Part shown: positions 26,691 through 64,000 of the stretch, in pieces | How the letters are laid out: every line of letters begins with the position of its first letter | Numbering within the stretch: the first letter of the stretch is position 1 | NCBI RefSeq assembly: GCF_029931775.1 | Contig: NC_079318.1 | Coordinates: 31,820,159-31,884,158, forward strand | Direction: 5' to 3' | Source of the DNA: Euleptes europaea | Lineage: Eukaryota; Chordata; Lepidosauria; Squamata; Sphaerodactylidae | Length of the DNA stretch: 64,000 nucleotides | Made by a program: the position numbers and the translations under genes | The notes under the pieces: generated by a model | Seen by the model: the letters and a program-made list of their open reading frames with translations, nothing else | Database searches by the model: none | Told to the model about the DNA's origin: nothing

Positions 26691-27629
26691 TTAACAAAGT
26701 TTATTTTATTGTATGATGATAATTTACTTGCCTTTTCAAATGTGTAAACAGTATGGTGCTCTGTTCTAAAGGCTTGTATCCACATCTTTGCATTTTTGTA
26801 AGTTTGAAACAAGTTAGAAATTCAGAAGTGAAATGGTTGACTAATGACTGCAAAGGTGCTAGTTTTTCTTGGGAAACAGTTGTATTCTGTGTAACGAAGA
26901 ATTGCAATCAAATAATGTTAAAAAATATCTGTGGAGACCTATGCACTTTTGTTATCTTTTTTCTGATTTTCCCTTTAGGTTTAAGATTTCTTTAAAATGT
27001 TGTACTATTTTGGCTCAGGTATGTTTAAGATTTCTGTGTTCCAGAGAAGTTCTTGCACTAAGAGGAAAGTTTAAATTTTCTTCCTGTAAGGAGCAACAGT
27101 TTTCCTTTCTTCCTTCCCTGAAGTTCATCAGGTGCTTCTGTAAGAAAACTAAAAGCTTGGAAGAGTCTCTTGAATTACTACTTTTTGTATTCTGCTCTGT
27201 AGTCTATCTAAAACATCTTTGTTTTGTCTATTTTTTTCATCCTTAAGAGGTGATTAGCAGATGTTTCCCTGATTGTACAGAGGCGGTGATATTTAACATT
27301 ACATTTGTGGAATCTATTCCATTAAGTATGTGTTTGATATTAACACCAGGAGTTAAAATTATTTAATTGGGACTCAGAAGGAATTGCACACTTAAAAGCC
27401 TTCATTTTGAATTGGTTACTCAGTTTGTCACCTAGTAATGCTTGATCTGATGCTGTTCATTCAAGATAGTGCCCTACGTAAATGTTACTGACTGTTCAGA
27501 ATGGAAGAGTACTAAAAACCATGAGGGGAATGCTAACAATCAACCATACATTTTGGGATGTCTCAAGAATTTTAAAGTGTAGGAAATGGATCAATTCAAA
27601 TTAAGGGTAGCTACTGAACTGCCACCCCT

Positions 27630-27928
27630 TAAAAGTAAAGGTCCCATGTGCAAGCACCAGGTCATTCCTGACCCATGGGGTGACATCACATCCCGATGTT
27701 TACTAGGCAGACTTTTGTTTATGGGATGGTTTGCCAGTGCCTTCCCCAGTCATCTTCCTTTTACCCCCAGCAAGCTGGGTACTCATTTTACCAACCTCTG
27801 AAGGTTGGAAGGCTGAGTCAACCTTGAGCCGGCTACCTGAAACCAACTTCTGTTGGGATCGAACTCAGGTCGTGAGCAGAGCTTGGACTGCAGTACTGCA
27901 GCTTACCACTCTGTGCAACAGGGCTTAC
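27630..27928 (-). repeat. tRNA-headed SINE, second family
   Basis: Minus-oriented. Reverse strand has head GTTCGATCCC (B-box-like) near 27860 and a body including the reverse of GGTTTGCCAGTGCCTTCCCC. About the same length as the copy at 40449-40738, so both are near full length. Confidence 0.75.
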
Positions 27929-28687
27929 CTGTCCTAAAACCCAGGGATGTGTACTTCTATGAACAATGCTTATGGCATGGGGGTCTTAGAACTCGAGTGT
28001 ATTGAATTCCTTCATGGCCACACTGCTTGTATGATTGCATACCATGGTTTAAATGTAACCTTGGTTTTCTGTTAATGGGGGGGTTTCTGCTAGTGGAGGG
28101 GGTGAGTGTGGCTTTCTATGATTCTTCCCTTCCACTGCAGACCTCTCTATTGCACTCAGCTCTGTCTTGGGGAGGAGGGGGGTAGTGTGTTTGGAGGCAG
28201 AGTGGGCCGCAGCAGAAGGAAGGGAAGAAAGTTCTGCTCCCGCTACTTTATATCCAAATTAGTATGTTCCTACTCAGCAGCTGTCGTGTACTAGATGGAA
28301 GGCGGCAGAAAATGACTGAAACTATATGACAAAATGCAACATCTCACTTGTGGGCAAGCTGTGGTGGCCGGTGGAAGAGAGGACTGAAAGGAAATTAGAG
28401 GAGGATGCTTTACCTGTAATAGCCAAACCGCCATTTGTGCTGCTGCTACTAAAGCGGGCTAATAAAACTCTAGTCACATCAGTGTGCATTATATACTAAG
28501 ATGATGCGTTAACTACAGACTCCACATGTGCAGTGCAAAACTTATAGTAAGTTTATAGGGTCAATGGTATTGAGTTTAAGTTAACACATCAAGATTATTA
28601 CCTTCAAATTTACTGAAGGTTAACAAGGTGGTAAAGTTGGGGTGGCCCATTGTCTCCGATAAATTATCTTTGAACTATTCAGGGCAT

Positions 28688-28781
28688 CTTCAGCTATGAC
28701 ACGATCTAATACACAATCGTTTTTCTACTATGAACTTCAGCTATGACATGATCTAATACACAATCGTTTTTCTACTATGAA
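28688..28781. repeat. 47-bp direct tandem duplication
   Basis: Two adjacent 47-bp units beginning CTTCAGCTATGACA and ending CTACTATGAA, differing at one noticed base (CACGATC / CATGATC). Confidence 0.9.
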
Positions 28782-29407
28782 CAGTTGTAATCCAAGCTCA
28801 CGGTTCCTTTTTAATAAAACCCTGTGCGGAATGTGGATCTTGGGAACTGAAGCTTTGCTTCAGGGTGATATATGGGGCGTGAATGCTGTGAACTCTTAAC
28901 TACAGAGCAGGCCATGAAATTCACTAGGGTAGAAGCTTTTTGCAGGAAACCCCCCACCACCACCACAAGAATAGCATTTGCTGTAGGAATAGCTACGGTA
29001 TGCGCTTGTGAGCCTAGTGCACTCTCCTACCAGTGTGCTAAGATTTCTCCCCTCTGAATTTTTAAAAAAGAAAATAGTGTGTTTGGAGGGCTTTGTAACA
29101 GGATTCTAGTCAAATTGTTGTAAAATAAACAAATGTAGTGGCTAGAGCAAATTAAGACCTATTCATGTCTTCATAGGATGAGAAATGGGTTTCAGTTTTT
29201 ATTTAATGTTTGCTATTGCTGCAACCGAATTTGGTATAAGTGAGATTCTTTTCAACTTGTCCTAATTAACATTAGGTTCTCTCATCAGTACATTTCTTTG
29301 GAAGAGATAATTAAAAACTTATATCAGTCTGAATTATGAAGAATTGTCAGTACTGAACTATGAAGAATGAACAATTTTCCAATTGTCATCTAGAGCAAGG
29401 ATAATAT

Positions 29408-29413
29408 TTTATT
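29408..29413 (-). terminator. QPCT: Candidate poly(A) signal of QPCT
   Basis: AATAAA on the minus strand, about 100 bases past the QPCT stop codon, implying a short 3'UTR. Another T-rich candidate is near 29200. Confidence 0.6.
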
Positions 29414-29509
29414 CCTAAATAAACTGGACACTTGTTCTTGGGAATAACTGATGATGGACTGGGGTAGTATTTAAGACTGAGCATCCATTTGGTGGCACCA
29501 AGGACATTG

Positions 29510-56366
<26,857 letters not shown>

Positions 56367-56900
56367 GCCTCCTCGGCAGGCTTTTTCTTCCTTCTACTGA
56401 TGTGGCCGCAACTGGCTCCTGGTTCTCTCGCTGTAAAGGATCTCTTGTGCACATGAGAAGCAGCTTCAGGAGCTCTGCTGAAGGAGGAGGGAAAGGGGCA
56501 GCGCTGGAGGAGAGTGTGCAGCCTTCCCGCTGAGAGGCGTCTGAGATTAACTCCGCAGCCCTTTTACCTTGGCTTTGGCCTGAATTGGGCTGCGCCTGCT
56601 TCTCCGCACATTTCCTGTCTGTCTTGCCTGCATAAAATGGAGAGCTATGTTTATTCACATCGCCGATCAGCCCAGCTTCCCTCAACGTTTCCTGAGGGAA
56701 GAGAATTTCATCCCTGGCACTGAGTCAACAGCATCAGGAGGCCTGCATATGACTAATCCTTCAACCCTGGGCAGCTGCCTCAGCGCGATGGTCTCTCCCC
56801 TCCCTCATTTCCTCTTGTCTCCCTCCAGAGAGACAGTGTTGCACTAGTGCTAGACAGCAGTTTGTGTTTTTCACAGGCAAATGGAAAGAGATGTGCGCTT
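56367..56900 (-). promoter_or_regulatory. QPCT: QPCT 5' flank / probable promoter
   Basis: Sequence upstream of the QPCT start codon (higher coordinates) is moderately GC-rich with some CpG. No TATA box or defined TSS is evident. Assigned by position only. Confidence 0.4.
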
Positions 56901-57040
56901 GGTGCGTTTTTTTTTAACTCCTTTGGAGTAGGGAATCAAAACACGTTCTTTGTTTCTATTGATAGTGCATTAGAATGGCATTCTGAGGTGCTAAGAGCTA
57001 GCAGAAACTTATGAAATGTTTTCGGGGGAGGGTTATAAGG

Positions 57041-57342
57041 TTGCCAGATCATCCCCTGGCCACCAGTGGGGTAGGAGGCTAGGTAGGGCAGCCAGCCTCC
57101 AGGAGGGGGTTGGAGATCTCCCGGGATTACAACTGATCTCTAGGTGACAGAGATCAGTTAATCTGGAGAATATGGCCACTTTGGAAGGTGAACTCTATGG
57201 CATTATACCCCAATAGTCCCTCCCTTCTCCAAACCCCGCCCTCCTCAAGCGCCACCCCAAAAATCTCCAGGTATTTCCCAACCCGGAGCTGGCAACCCTA
57301 GGGGTAGGGTTGTCAGCTCCAGGTTGGGAAACTCCTGGATAG
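57041..57342 (-). mobile_element. MITE-A copy (57084-57300) flanked by MITE-A fragments
   Basis: The full copy runs TAGGGCAGCCAGCCTCCAGG to GAGCTGGCAACCCTA. A fragment (AAGGTTGCCAGATC...CCACCAGTGGGG) precedes it and another start (TAGGGTTGTCAGCTCCAGG) follows, giving three MITE-A pieces in 300 bp. No clear TSD. Confidence 0.75.
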
Positions 57343-58217
57343 TTGCCTTTATTTCAATTTCCTAAAACTACCTTGAAGGCCTACTTAAGTCCACATTATA
57401 TTACGCTTCTTGCACAAAGGCTGATAATACAATCATATAAGTATGTGCAAAGTCAGTTTGATGGGTTGTAGTTTGGACTCTGGATGTGGTTTTTTCTCTT
57501 CCCTAGGAAGGCAAGTCTAGATGGAAAGATCCATCATGTCATGAAAACTTTATTCCCCTTCCCTCCACCGTAGCCTGGCTGGTGCCTCTGTGGCTGGCTT
57601 ACCTCTGGGTAGGCCCACCAGGCCTAAAGAGTGATGGAGATCTGTTGGCAGGTGTTTTGTGACCCGTTCTCAGGAGAACATAAAGGGGCATATTGAACCT
57701 GCTGATAAATGTACATGATGAGTTTCCAGTATGCATGTCCCTCCAAAGAGCATGGGACATATTGCATTGGAAGACCAGTGTGGCCAAGAGACAGACATAA
57801 TTTGAGAAATGGTCTTGTCTCAGTTGGCAAGATGCCAAAAAAACAAACACACTATAACTAAATGGTTTTATGAAGTGCCCTAAGAACAATTAATTGCTGT
57901 ACATCCAGAATTCCTTGGAAACAAGCTCTATATAATCCAATCATGACTCACTAGTAGACTCTCAATTAACATGCATGGGAACTGGATGTTTCCCTTCCAG
58001 TAGATAATTCCACATTAATTGGGAAAATTATAGCAACTACAAAGAAAGGAGCAGTAGTCCTGCCTGCAATGAGTTCAGGAGTTCTGATTCAACATCCTGT
58101 TGTGAATTTGGCCAGCTTCATCACGGTGAATAAGTTGTCAGGACCAGACAAAAGGGTTTCTTAATGTCAGTAGATAATTCTTTTAAATGGTAGTTTAGCT
58201 GCAGGATGGCACTGAGA

Positions 58218-58422
58218 TAGGGTTGCCAGGTCCCTCTTCACCACTGGTGGGAGGTTTTGGGGCGGAGCCTGAGGAGGGCTGGGTTTGGGGATGGATGGAC
58301 TTCAGTGCCAGAGTCCAATTGCCAAAGCGGCCATTTTCTCCTGGTGAACTGATCTCTATCGGCTGGAGATCAGTTGTAATAGTAGGAGATCTCCAGCTAG
58401 TACCTGGAGGTTGGCAACCCTA
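58218..58422 (+). mobile_element. MITE-A copy (hAT-type)
   Basis: TAGGGTTGCC...GGCAACCCTA with perfect 8-bp TSD CACTGAGA (58210-58217 and 58423-58430). Confidence 0.93.
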
Positions 58423-58569
58423 CACTGAGACAACGCTTGGGAAAGTGTGTTTGCAGCTTGAACGTACAAAGTATGAGTGAGAGAAGAGTGAGTTTCTGCG
58501 GGAGTAAACTGAAATTGGGGAAACAGCTGGGAGCAGGATGCTACATAGTGCAAATTACCCTATGGATGC

Positions 58570-58672
58570 AGGATTAGTTAGATTCATGTCCAGTAGCACC
58601 TTAGAGATGAACAAGAGTTTCAGGGTATACACTTTCGAGAGTCAAAGCTCCCTAAGGGTAGCTTTGCTACTT
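58570..58672 (-). repeat. PLE 3'-end fragment
   Basis: TGTCCAGTAGCACCTTAGAG and GAGTCAAAGCTCCCT are the reverse of the PLE-2-like 3' end. Confidence 0.6.
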
Positions 58673-58735
58673 GCTGAAGCCCTGTATTTCTTTCCACTGT
58701 ATTTGTACATTTGTAAATAAAATTGGTAATTTGAA

Positions 58736-59733
58736 AGTATTTTTATAAATGACTTGGATATTTTGACTTGGATGATCAAATAGAGAGCATGCTAATCAAA
58801 TTTGCAGATGACACCAAGTTAGGAGGGGTAGTTAATACCCCGGAGGGTAGGGTCAGAGTTCAGAATGACCTCAATAGCCTGGAGAGCTGGGCCATAAGCA
58901 ATAAAATGGATTTCAATAGGGAGAAGTGTAAAGTACTTCACCTAGGCAGAAACAACATAAGGCACAGGTACAGTATGGGAGATAGTTGGCTTGACAACAG
59001 TACATGTGAAAGAGATCTGGGACCACAAACTGAACATGAGTCAACAGTGTGATATGGCGGCTAAGAAGGCCAATTCGATTCTGGGCTGCATCAATAGGAG
59101 TATTGTGTCTAGATCAAGGGAAGTAATACTACCACTGTATTCTGCATTGGTCAGACCTCACTTGGAATACTGTGTCCAGTTTTGGGCTCCACAATTTAAG
59201 AAGGATGTTGACAAGTTGGAGCGTGTCCAGAGGAGGGCGACCAGAATGGTCAAAGGTCTGGAATCCATGCCCTATGAGGAGAGACTTAGGGAGTTGGGTT
59301 TGTTTAGTTTGGAGAAGAGAAGGTTGAGGGGAGACATGATAGCCATGTTTAAATATTTGAAGGGATGTCATGTTGATGAGGGAACTAGCTTGTTCTCTGT
59401 TGCTCCAGAGACTAGGACATGGAGTAATGGATTTAAACTAATAGAAAAGCGATTCCACCTAAACATTAGGAAGAACTTTCTGATGGTGAGGGCTGTTCGA
59501 CGGTGGAATGTGCTGCCTCGGAAGGTGGTGGAGTCCCCGTCTTTGGAGGTATTTAAGCAGAGGCTAGATGGCCATCTGTCGGGATTGCTTTGATTGTGGG
59601 ATCCTGCATGGGGGAAGAGTTGGGGTCACTGGGGATGTGGGGGGAGGTAGTTGTTAATTTCCTGCATTATGCAGGGGGTTGGATTAGATGGCCCTGGTGG
59701 TCCCTTCCAACTCTATGATTCTATTCTGTTCTA
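58736..59733 (+). mobile_element. CR1 LINE, 5'-truncated 3' third
   Basis: Starts within RT at FINDLD; then FADDTKLGG (catalytic motif), [59 protein letters not shown] and [13 protein letters not shown]. One frame change near 59030 separates the 94-codon and 200-codon frames. The CR1 3' end GGATTAGATGGCCCTGGTGG then CTATGATTCTATTCT is present. 5' of QPCT. Confidence 0.92.
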
Positions 59734-60149
59734 AAGTACTAAAAATCTAATAGTCCCTCATCCAAAGGAAACTCTTCCTTGTTAGTGCAATCCCTGGAAC
59801 TTCTCACCACTCAGGGAAGCGGGCTGGCGATCCAAGGGACACACATACCTATATATTTCAAATTTGGGTTAGAGGGAAGGTTACAAAAAATAGAGCATGG
59901 GCACCTTGATTTGTTGGAGACCATCAACTGCAGAGCACATCCATTAGTACTTGAGGTCACTGGGGACATTATTGATTTATTATGGCTAGGGATGGAACAG
60001 AAGCAGTTTAATTACATAATTGATTCCAATACATTCCCTTTGACTGTTATCCAAGAATTGTTGCTGTTTGTTTCCCGCCCTCACAGTCTCTTTTGTGCTT
60101 TGGCAAGCCCAAGATATCTTTCCATTGCATGAAAGCAAATTCCCAGCAT

Positions 60150-60290
60150 ACCCCAGCTGGCCGCAGCCTTCCAGGGTCCCCGGCGGAGGTCTTCAACATC
60201 AACTACTGCCTGATCTTCTTAACTGGAGATGCTGGGGCTTGAATCTGGGACTTTGTGCATTCAGAAGATATGGCTGACAACGACAGCAAC
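60150..60290 (-). repeat. Possible tRNA-derived SINE fragment
   Basis: GGAGATGCTGGGGCTTGAAT + CTGGGAC...GCATTCAGAAGATAT resembles the reverse of a decayed tRNA-like head. Low certainty. Confidence 0.35.
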
Positions 60291-60689
60291 TAGGGTGGTA
60301 ACTAGTACACTAACTATGGTCCACAGGTGGCTACATACTGGCTGTTCCCCTGCTTAGGGTGGCCCACCAGATATTTACCAGAGTCTGGGCTTCTTCCATA
60401 GTAACTCCCACCCTATAGCTCCTTGAGGAGATGGGGGTGCCATCTTCAGATGTTTCACAAAGTACTTCAAGGCCCCTTTTCTTGTTAGGGCCTTTGATGG
60501 GGTGAAGGGTGCCGGCATTTTTGGGAGGTTATTTGAGTTTTTTTTGTACTTCATAACAATACTAAGAATAACAATATGCTATGCCCATGGTGAAATGAAT
60601 TCAGATCAGAGGGCAGGAGAATTTCTGAGTGTGTACTCTGTAGCCAACTGTTCTGCTTAAACCTATTGCCCTCTGCATAGGAACAGGAT

Positions 60690-61500
60690 GGTTTTCTGTA
60701 TGTAGGAGATTGAATACTATGCTATGCCCTGCTATATGGAATTCAACTGACCCTTGCTGACTCAGTTAAAAACCTTGGGGTCATACTGGATCCAGCTTTA
60801 TTGCTGGAGAATCAAATTAATGCAGCTGCAAAAAAGGCTCTCTGCCAACTCAGTCTAGCTTGTAAGATGGCCACTTACCTTGATACGACTGATCTAGCCA
60901 CCTGGATTCACACCACAGAAACATCAAGACTAGACTACTGTAATGCACTGTACATTGGTCTCCCCTCAAAATCAACTTGTAAACTCCAACAGGTCCAGAG
61001 TGCACAGCTTTGCTATTAACGGGAGCTAGATGGAGCATGCATATTACTCCATTTCTGCAGATGCTCCATTGGCTGTCCATCTGTTACTTGGCGAAGAAGA
61101 AGAAGAGTTGGCTTTTATATGCCAACTTTCTCTACCACTTAAGGGAGACTCAAACCGGCTTACAATCACCTTCCCTTCCCCTTCCCACAACAGACACCCT
61201 GTGAGGTAGGTGCGGCTGAGAGAGCTCTAACAGAGTTGTAACTTGCCCAAGGTCACCCAGCTGGCTTCGTGTGTAGGAGTGGGCAAACAAATCCAGTTCA
61301 CCAGATTAGTGTCCGCCGCTCATGTGGAGGAGTGGGGAATCAAACTTGGTTCTCCAGATCTGACTCCACCACTCCAAGCCACCGCTTTTAACCACTAAAC
61401 CACGCTGGCTCTTGATGGTACTATTAAGGTATAGACTATCACATACAAAGCCCTTCATGGACTTGGCCCCTCTTATTTGCAGGATGGCCTCTCTCCCTAT
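60690..61500 (+). mobile_element. L2-type LINE fragment split by a SINE
   Basis: Encodes VKNLGVILDPAL, then TSRLDYCNALYIGLPSKSTC and LQQVQSAQL, the conserved L2 segment after RT. It continues past the SINE (61093-61414) with YKALHGLGP-like sequence. Confidence 0.8.
61093..61414 (-). repeat. tRNA-derived SINE in the L2 fragment
   Basis: Full-length minus copy of the 4863-5172 family: tail AAGAAGAGTTGGCTTTTATA at the left, head reverse of AACCACTAAACCACGCTGGC at the right. Confidence 0.85.
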
Positions 61501-61864
61501 TGAGATGGGAAAATGGCTAAGCCAGCCCTAAGAGACTCCATGTCTGCTCCGTGTATGCTGTTTGCTAGTTGAATTGTAATTGTTATTACTGAGGTAAGTT
61601 GTACCTGGTGAGATATGAAAGGGACATTAATGAGCAGCTGGTGAAGAGCTTGGTTATTAGAGCAAGGCCCTACCTAACAGCTTGACAGCCCTTGACATGA
61701 AGCATCTGGGTTACTCTCAGACCTGGGAAGGTTATCAGAACCATAGAATGAAGCTAATAAAATATTGCTTGAAAAGCTGAACTATGTAATCCCTGCTGTG
61801 TACACAGGCACAAAGAGCACAAAAGGGGGGCTTGTAGGAAAAATATTATAAAAAGTTAGAGCAC

Positions 61865-62093
61865 TAGGGTTGCCAACCTCCAGGTGGTGGTTGGAGATCT
61901 CCCACTATTACAACTGATCTCCAGGGAACAGAGATCAGTTCACCTGGAGAAAATGGCCACTTTGGAAGGTGGACTCTATGTTATTATACTCAATTTAAGT
62001 CCCTTCCCTTCCCTCCCCAAACCCCACCTTCTTCATGCTCCACTCCCCAAATTGCCAGATATTCCTCAACATGGAGCTGGCCTGGCAACCCTA
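61865..62093 (-). mobile_element. MITE-A copy (hAT-type)
   Basis: TAGGGTTGCCAACC...GGCAACCCTA with the 9-bp repeat TTAGAGCAC on both sides (8-bp hAT duplication plus one chance base). Confidence 0.88.
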
Positions 62094-62215
62094 TTAGAGC
62101 ACAGACAGTTGGGGGTTGCCTGCTGGATGCATGACAACCATTTGTTCGAGCAAATAAAATCTTTTAAAAGTCTCTTACCTTTGCTGCCTAGTTAATTTGG
62201 AATGTCAGCTAGGCA

Positions 62216-62815
62216 ACGAACCCTGTGATTTTTATGACACTCTGCTCCAACATGACAACATCCCTCAAGTCATCAGGGGCTTGAGCCACCCTGCAAATGG
62301 GCAAAATCAACAGCTGCCCTTACATGTGCTTTCTTTGTTGTGGTTCCCACCTTGTGAAATGGCCTGCCTGAGGAGGCCAGAAAAGTTCCCACTCACCTGG
62401 ATTTCCACAAACTATGCAAAACTGAACTATTCAAGAGGGCTGTTCTGCACAGGTAATAGGGTTGCATTGTGCAAAATGGCTTTACAAACTTGCCTAGATA
62501 AATGATTAGGGACTTTGGTCTATACTGCTGGGTATAGCTTATTGTAAATAGGATCCTATTTATGTAATCTCTGTATTGCTTAATGTGTCATGTGAATACT
62601 TATGCTATGCTTGTTCTTTCTTTTGGTTCCAGGCTTCTAAAATCCTAATGCATTGGTTACTGAATGCCTCATGTTGTTGACTGTACTATGTTGATTATAC
62701 TATGTGTAAACTGCACATATGTGTAATCTGATTACACTATGTGTAATCTGGCTTGAGTCTCTGTGAGAAAGGTGGACTATGAGTAACATAAATCTAAACA
62801 TAAATAAATAAATAT
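62216..62815 (+). mobile_element. LINE 3'-end remnant (L2/CR1 group)
   Basis: Frame remnants resemble the C-terminal end of L2-type proteins (CEMACLRRPEKFP, TNYAKLNYSRGLFC), followed by GGTGGACTATGAGTAACATA and (AAATA)n, an L2-like 3' terminus. Confidence 0.5.
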
Positions 62816-62949
62816 GGAATGTAATGCGGTTTGGTGGCCTGTAAGTTTGGTTGATTTAGATCCATTTCAGTTCTTGTTCAATTAGTAAGCTTACTACAAG
62901 GATCTGGCCAAGTCAGTTTAACAGAGGTCAAAAGGTTGTTGTGAAGATA

Positions 62950-63515
62950 AAATAGAATTTATGGTACAGAATGCTGCAGCCGGAGTGTTGACTGGAGTGT
63001 TCCTAGGGACCTTATCACTCCAGTCCTGTTCCACCTACACTGGCTCCCAATTTGCTTCCAGCCTCAATTCAAGGTGCTGGTATTGATCCTTAAAGCCCCG
63101 TATGACCTTGGAGCAACATAGCTTAAGGACCACCCTCACACATATGAACCTACCTGCTCATTCTAGTTATTCTTGGAGGCACTGCTTTGCCATCTGAGGC
63201 TAGATGGGTGGCAACCTGAGAAAGGGTCTTCTCTGTTGTGGCGCCAAAAGTTTGGAACACCCTCCTCAAGGCGATCCCTCTGCCTCCCTCTATTGGCATC
63301 TTTTACCATCAGGAGATGACTTTTTTGTTTCATCTGGCATACTCCCAATAATAGCTATTAGCTTTCCTTCTAGTGTTGTTTGTTTACTTGTTTTTAACTG
63401 ATGTTTAACATTTTAACTGCATTTTAATTGTTTTAATGTTTTTATGTTCTCTGCCTTCTGGACTCCGACTGGGTAGAAAAGAGGCATTAAAATGTTTTAA
63501 ACAAGCAAACAAACA
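62950..63515 (+). mobile_element. L2-type LINE 3' fragment
   Basis: VQNAAAGVLTG then HLHWLPICFQPQFKVLVLILK-like sequence in broken frames, then TTCTCTGTTGTGGCGCC and a TTTTAATG-rich 3'UTR ending in (CAAA)n. Decayed. Confidence 0.65.
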
Positions 63516-64000
63516 AAATAGTTGTCATTTGTACAATGTTTTTCTTTTTCTGTTTTCTCCATCCAAACCCATCAACTTTGAAAAACATCGCAGTTAGACA
63601 TTTACTTCGTACCAAGGGAAATCTGGGAATAAGCCCAAATTCACCTATTGACCAGCAAAAATCCTATGAGCAACAAAATAGAAATAGAAGACCAGACTAG
63701 AACCCACATTTCATTCATATAGTATCCACTAAAGCACGCAGCCAACTGGATACACGAGTAAACATGACACCATGGTAAGAATATCAGGGTTGCCTGGAGG
63801 AGGGAAAGAGGAAATAGTTTGGTACCCATTGGGGAGAAAAGTGAGGTGTAAATAAATAAGTATTGTGGGCTGTGGGTTTTTTATGGTTATAATAATTGTA
63901 TTGGTCTTAGATGTGTTATGTGCTGTCACATATTTTTACAAACCACCTCAAATCCCTGAAAGTTTACACAGTCCTGGTCAGGGAGATTTGGTTGGGGGTG
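63516..64000. other. Right edge, nothing recognised
   Basis: No exon or recognisable element; only short reading frames. Confidence 0.4.

Larger units (their letters stand above)
26691..29407. other. Short intergenic region between SLC30A6 and QPCT
   Basis: No gene seen. In particular nothing resembling NLRC4, which follows SLC30A6 in mammals from memory. It contains a SINE (27630-27928) and a 47-bp tandem duplication (28688-28781). Confidence 0.6.

Noticed and set aside
58991-59593. 200-codon host protein
   Set aside because: The sequence is the standard CR1 ORF2 C-terminal region with the CR1 3' end following.
61840-62215. LTR-like sequence with TATAAAA and AATAAA around the MITE-A at 61865
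   Set aside because: TG...CA ends could not be matched to a target duplication and no family signature is visible, so I do not call it an LTR.

Overview
ORGANISM AND CONTENT. The window is vertebrate nuclear DNA, almost certainly a squamate reptile and possibly a gecko. Reasons: exon-intron genes with vertebrate orthologues; tRNA- and 5S-headed SINEs with RTE/BovB-like tails; CR1, L2 and L1 remnants; Penelope-like elements; and many short hAT-type non-autonomous transposons. I cannot fix the species from sequence alone. HOST GENES. Three are recognised. (1) The last coding exon and 3'UTR of SPAST (spastin), + strand, at the left edge. (2) All 14 coding exons of SLC30A6 (zinc transporter ZnT6, 460 aa), + strand, 7196-25112, starting in a CpG-rich promoter near 6.9-7.4 kb. 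(3) All 7 coding exons of QPCT (glutaminyl-peptide cyclotransferase, 368 aa, signal peptide and all catalytic and zinc residues kept), - strand, 29510-56366, tail-to-tail with SLC30A6. Every junction obeys GT-AG and keeps frame. From memory, mammals have NLRC4 after SLC30A6 and QPCT several megabases away, so the SLC30A6/QPCT adjacency is a candidate rearrangement or an extra QPCT copy. REPEATS. Most remaining sequence is transposon-derived. At least ten full copies of a roughly 200-bp hAT-type MITE (called MITE-A here; ends TAGGGTTGCC...GGCAACCCTA) are present, several with perfect 8-bp target-site duplications (TSDs). Three longer hAT-type elements start CAGGGRTGGGGAACC, and single copies of two further hAT-type families occur, all with 8-bp TSDs. 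A roughly 390-bp solo LTR with a 5-bp TSD lies at 53.4 kb. The SLC30A6 introns hold L2, SINE and L1-type insertions. The QPCT introns hold nested stacks of L1, Penelope-like, hAT and SINE elements. MOST INTERESTING. Penelope-like (PLE) insertions carrying GIY-YIG endonuclease sequence at 30.4-33.5 kb and 38.75-39.85 kb, and a 319-bp foldback at 44.2 kb, share one architecture: two copies head to head with 3' ends outward, a 14-15 bp TSD, and one arm about 37-42 nt longer. The first and third sit at the same position, within 1 nt, inside two separate MITE-A copies, and a third MITE-A copy (44.77 kb) is interrupted at about the same place. This suggests a preferred insertion site for PLEs inside a hAT MITE. 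Separately, the hAT element at 35.1-36.0 kb carries what reads as the first coding exon of a phosphorylase-kinase alpha gene (PHKA1/PHKA2) with splice sites on both sides, an apparent host-exon capture.
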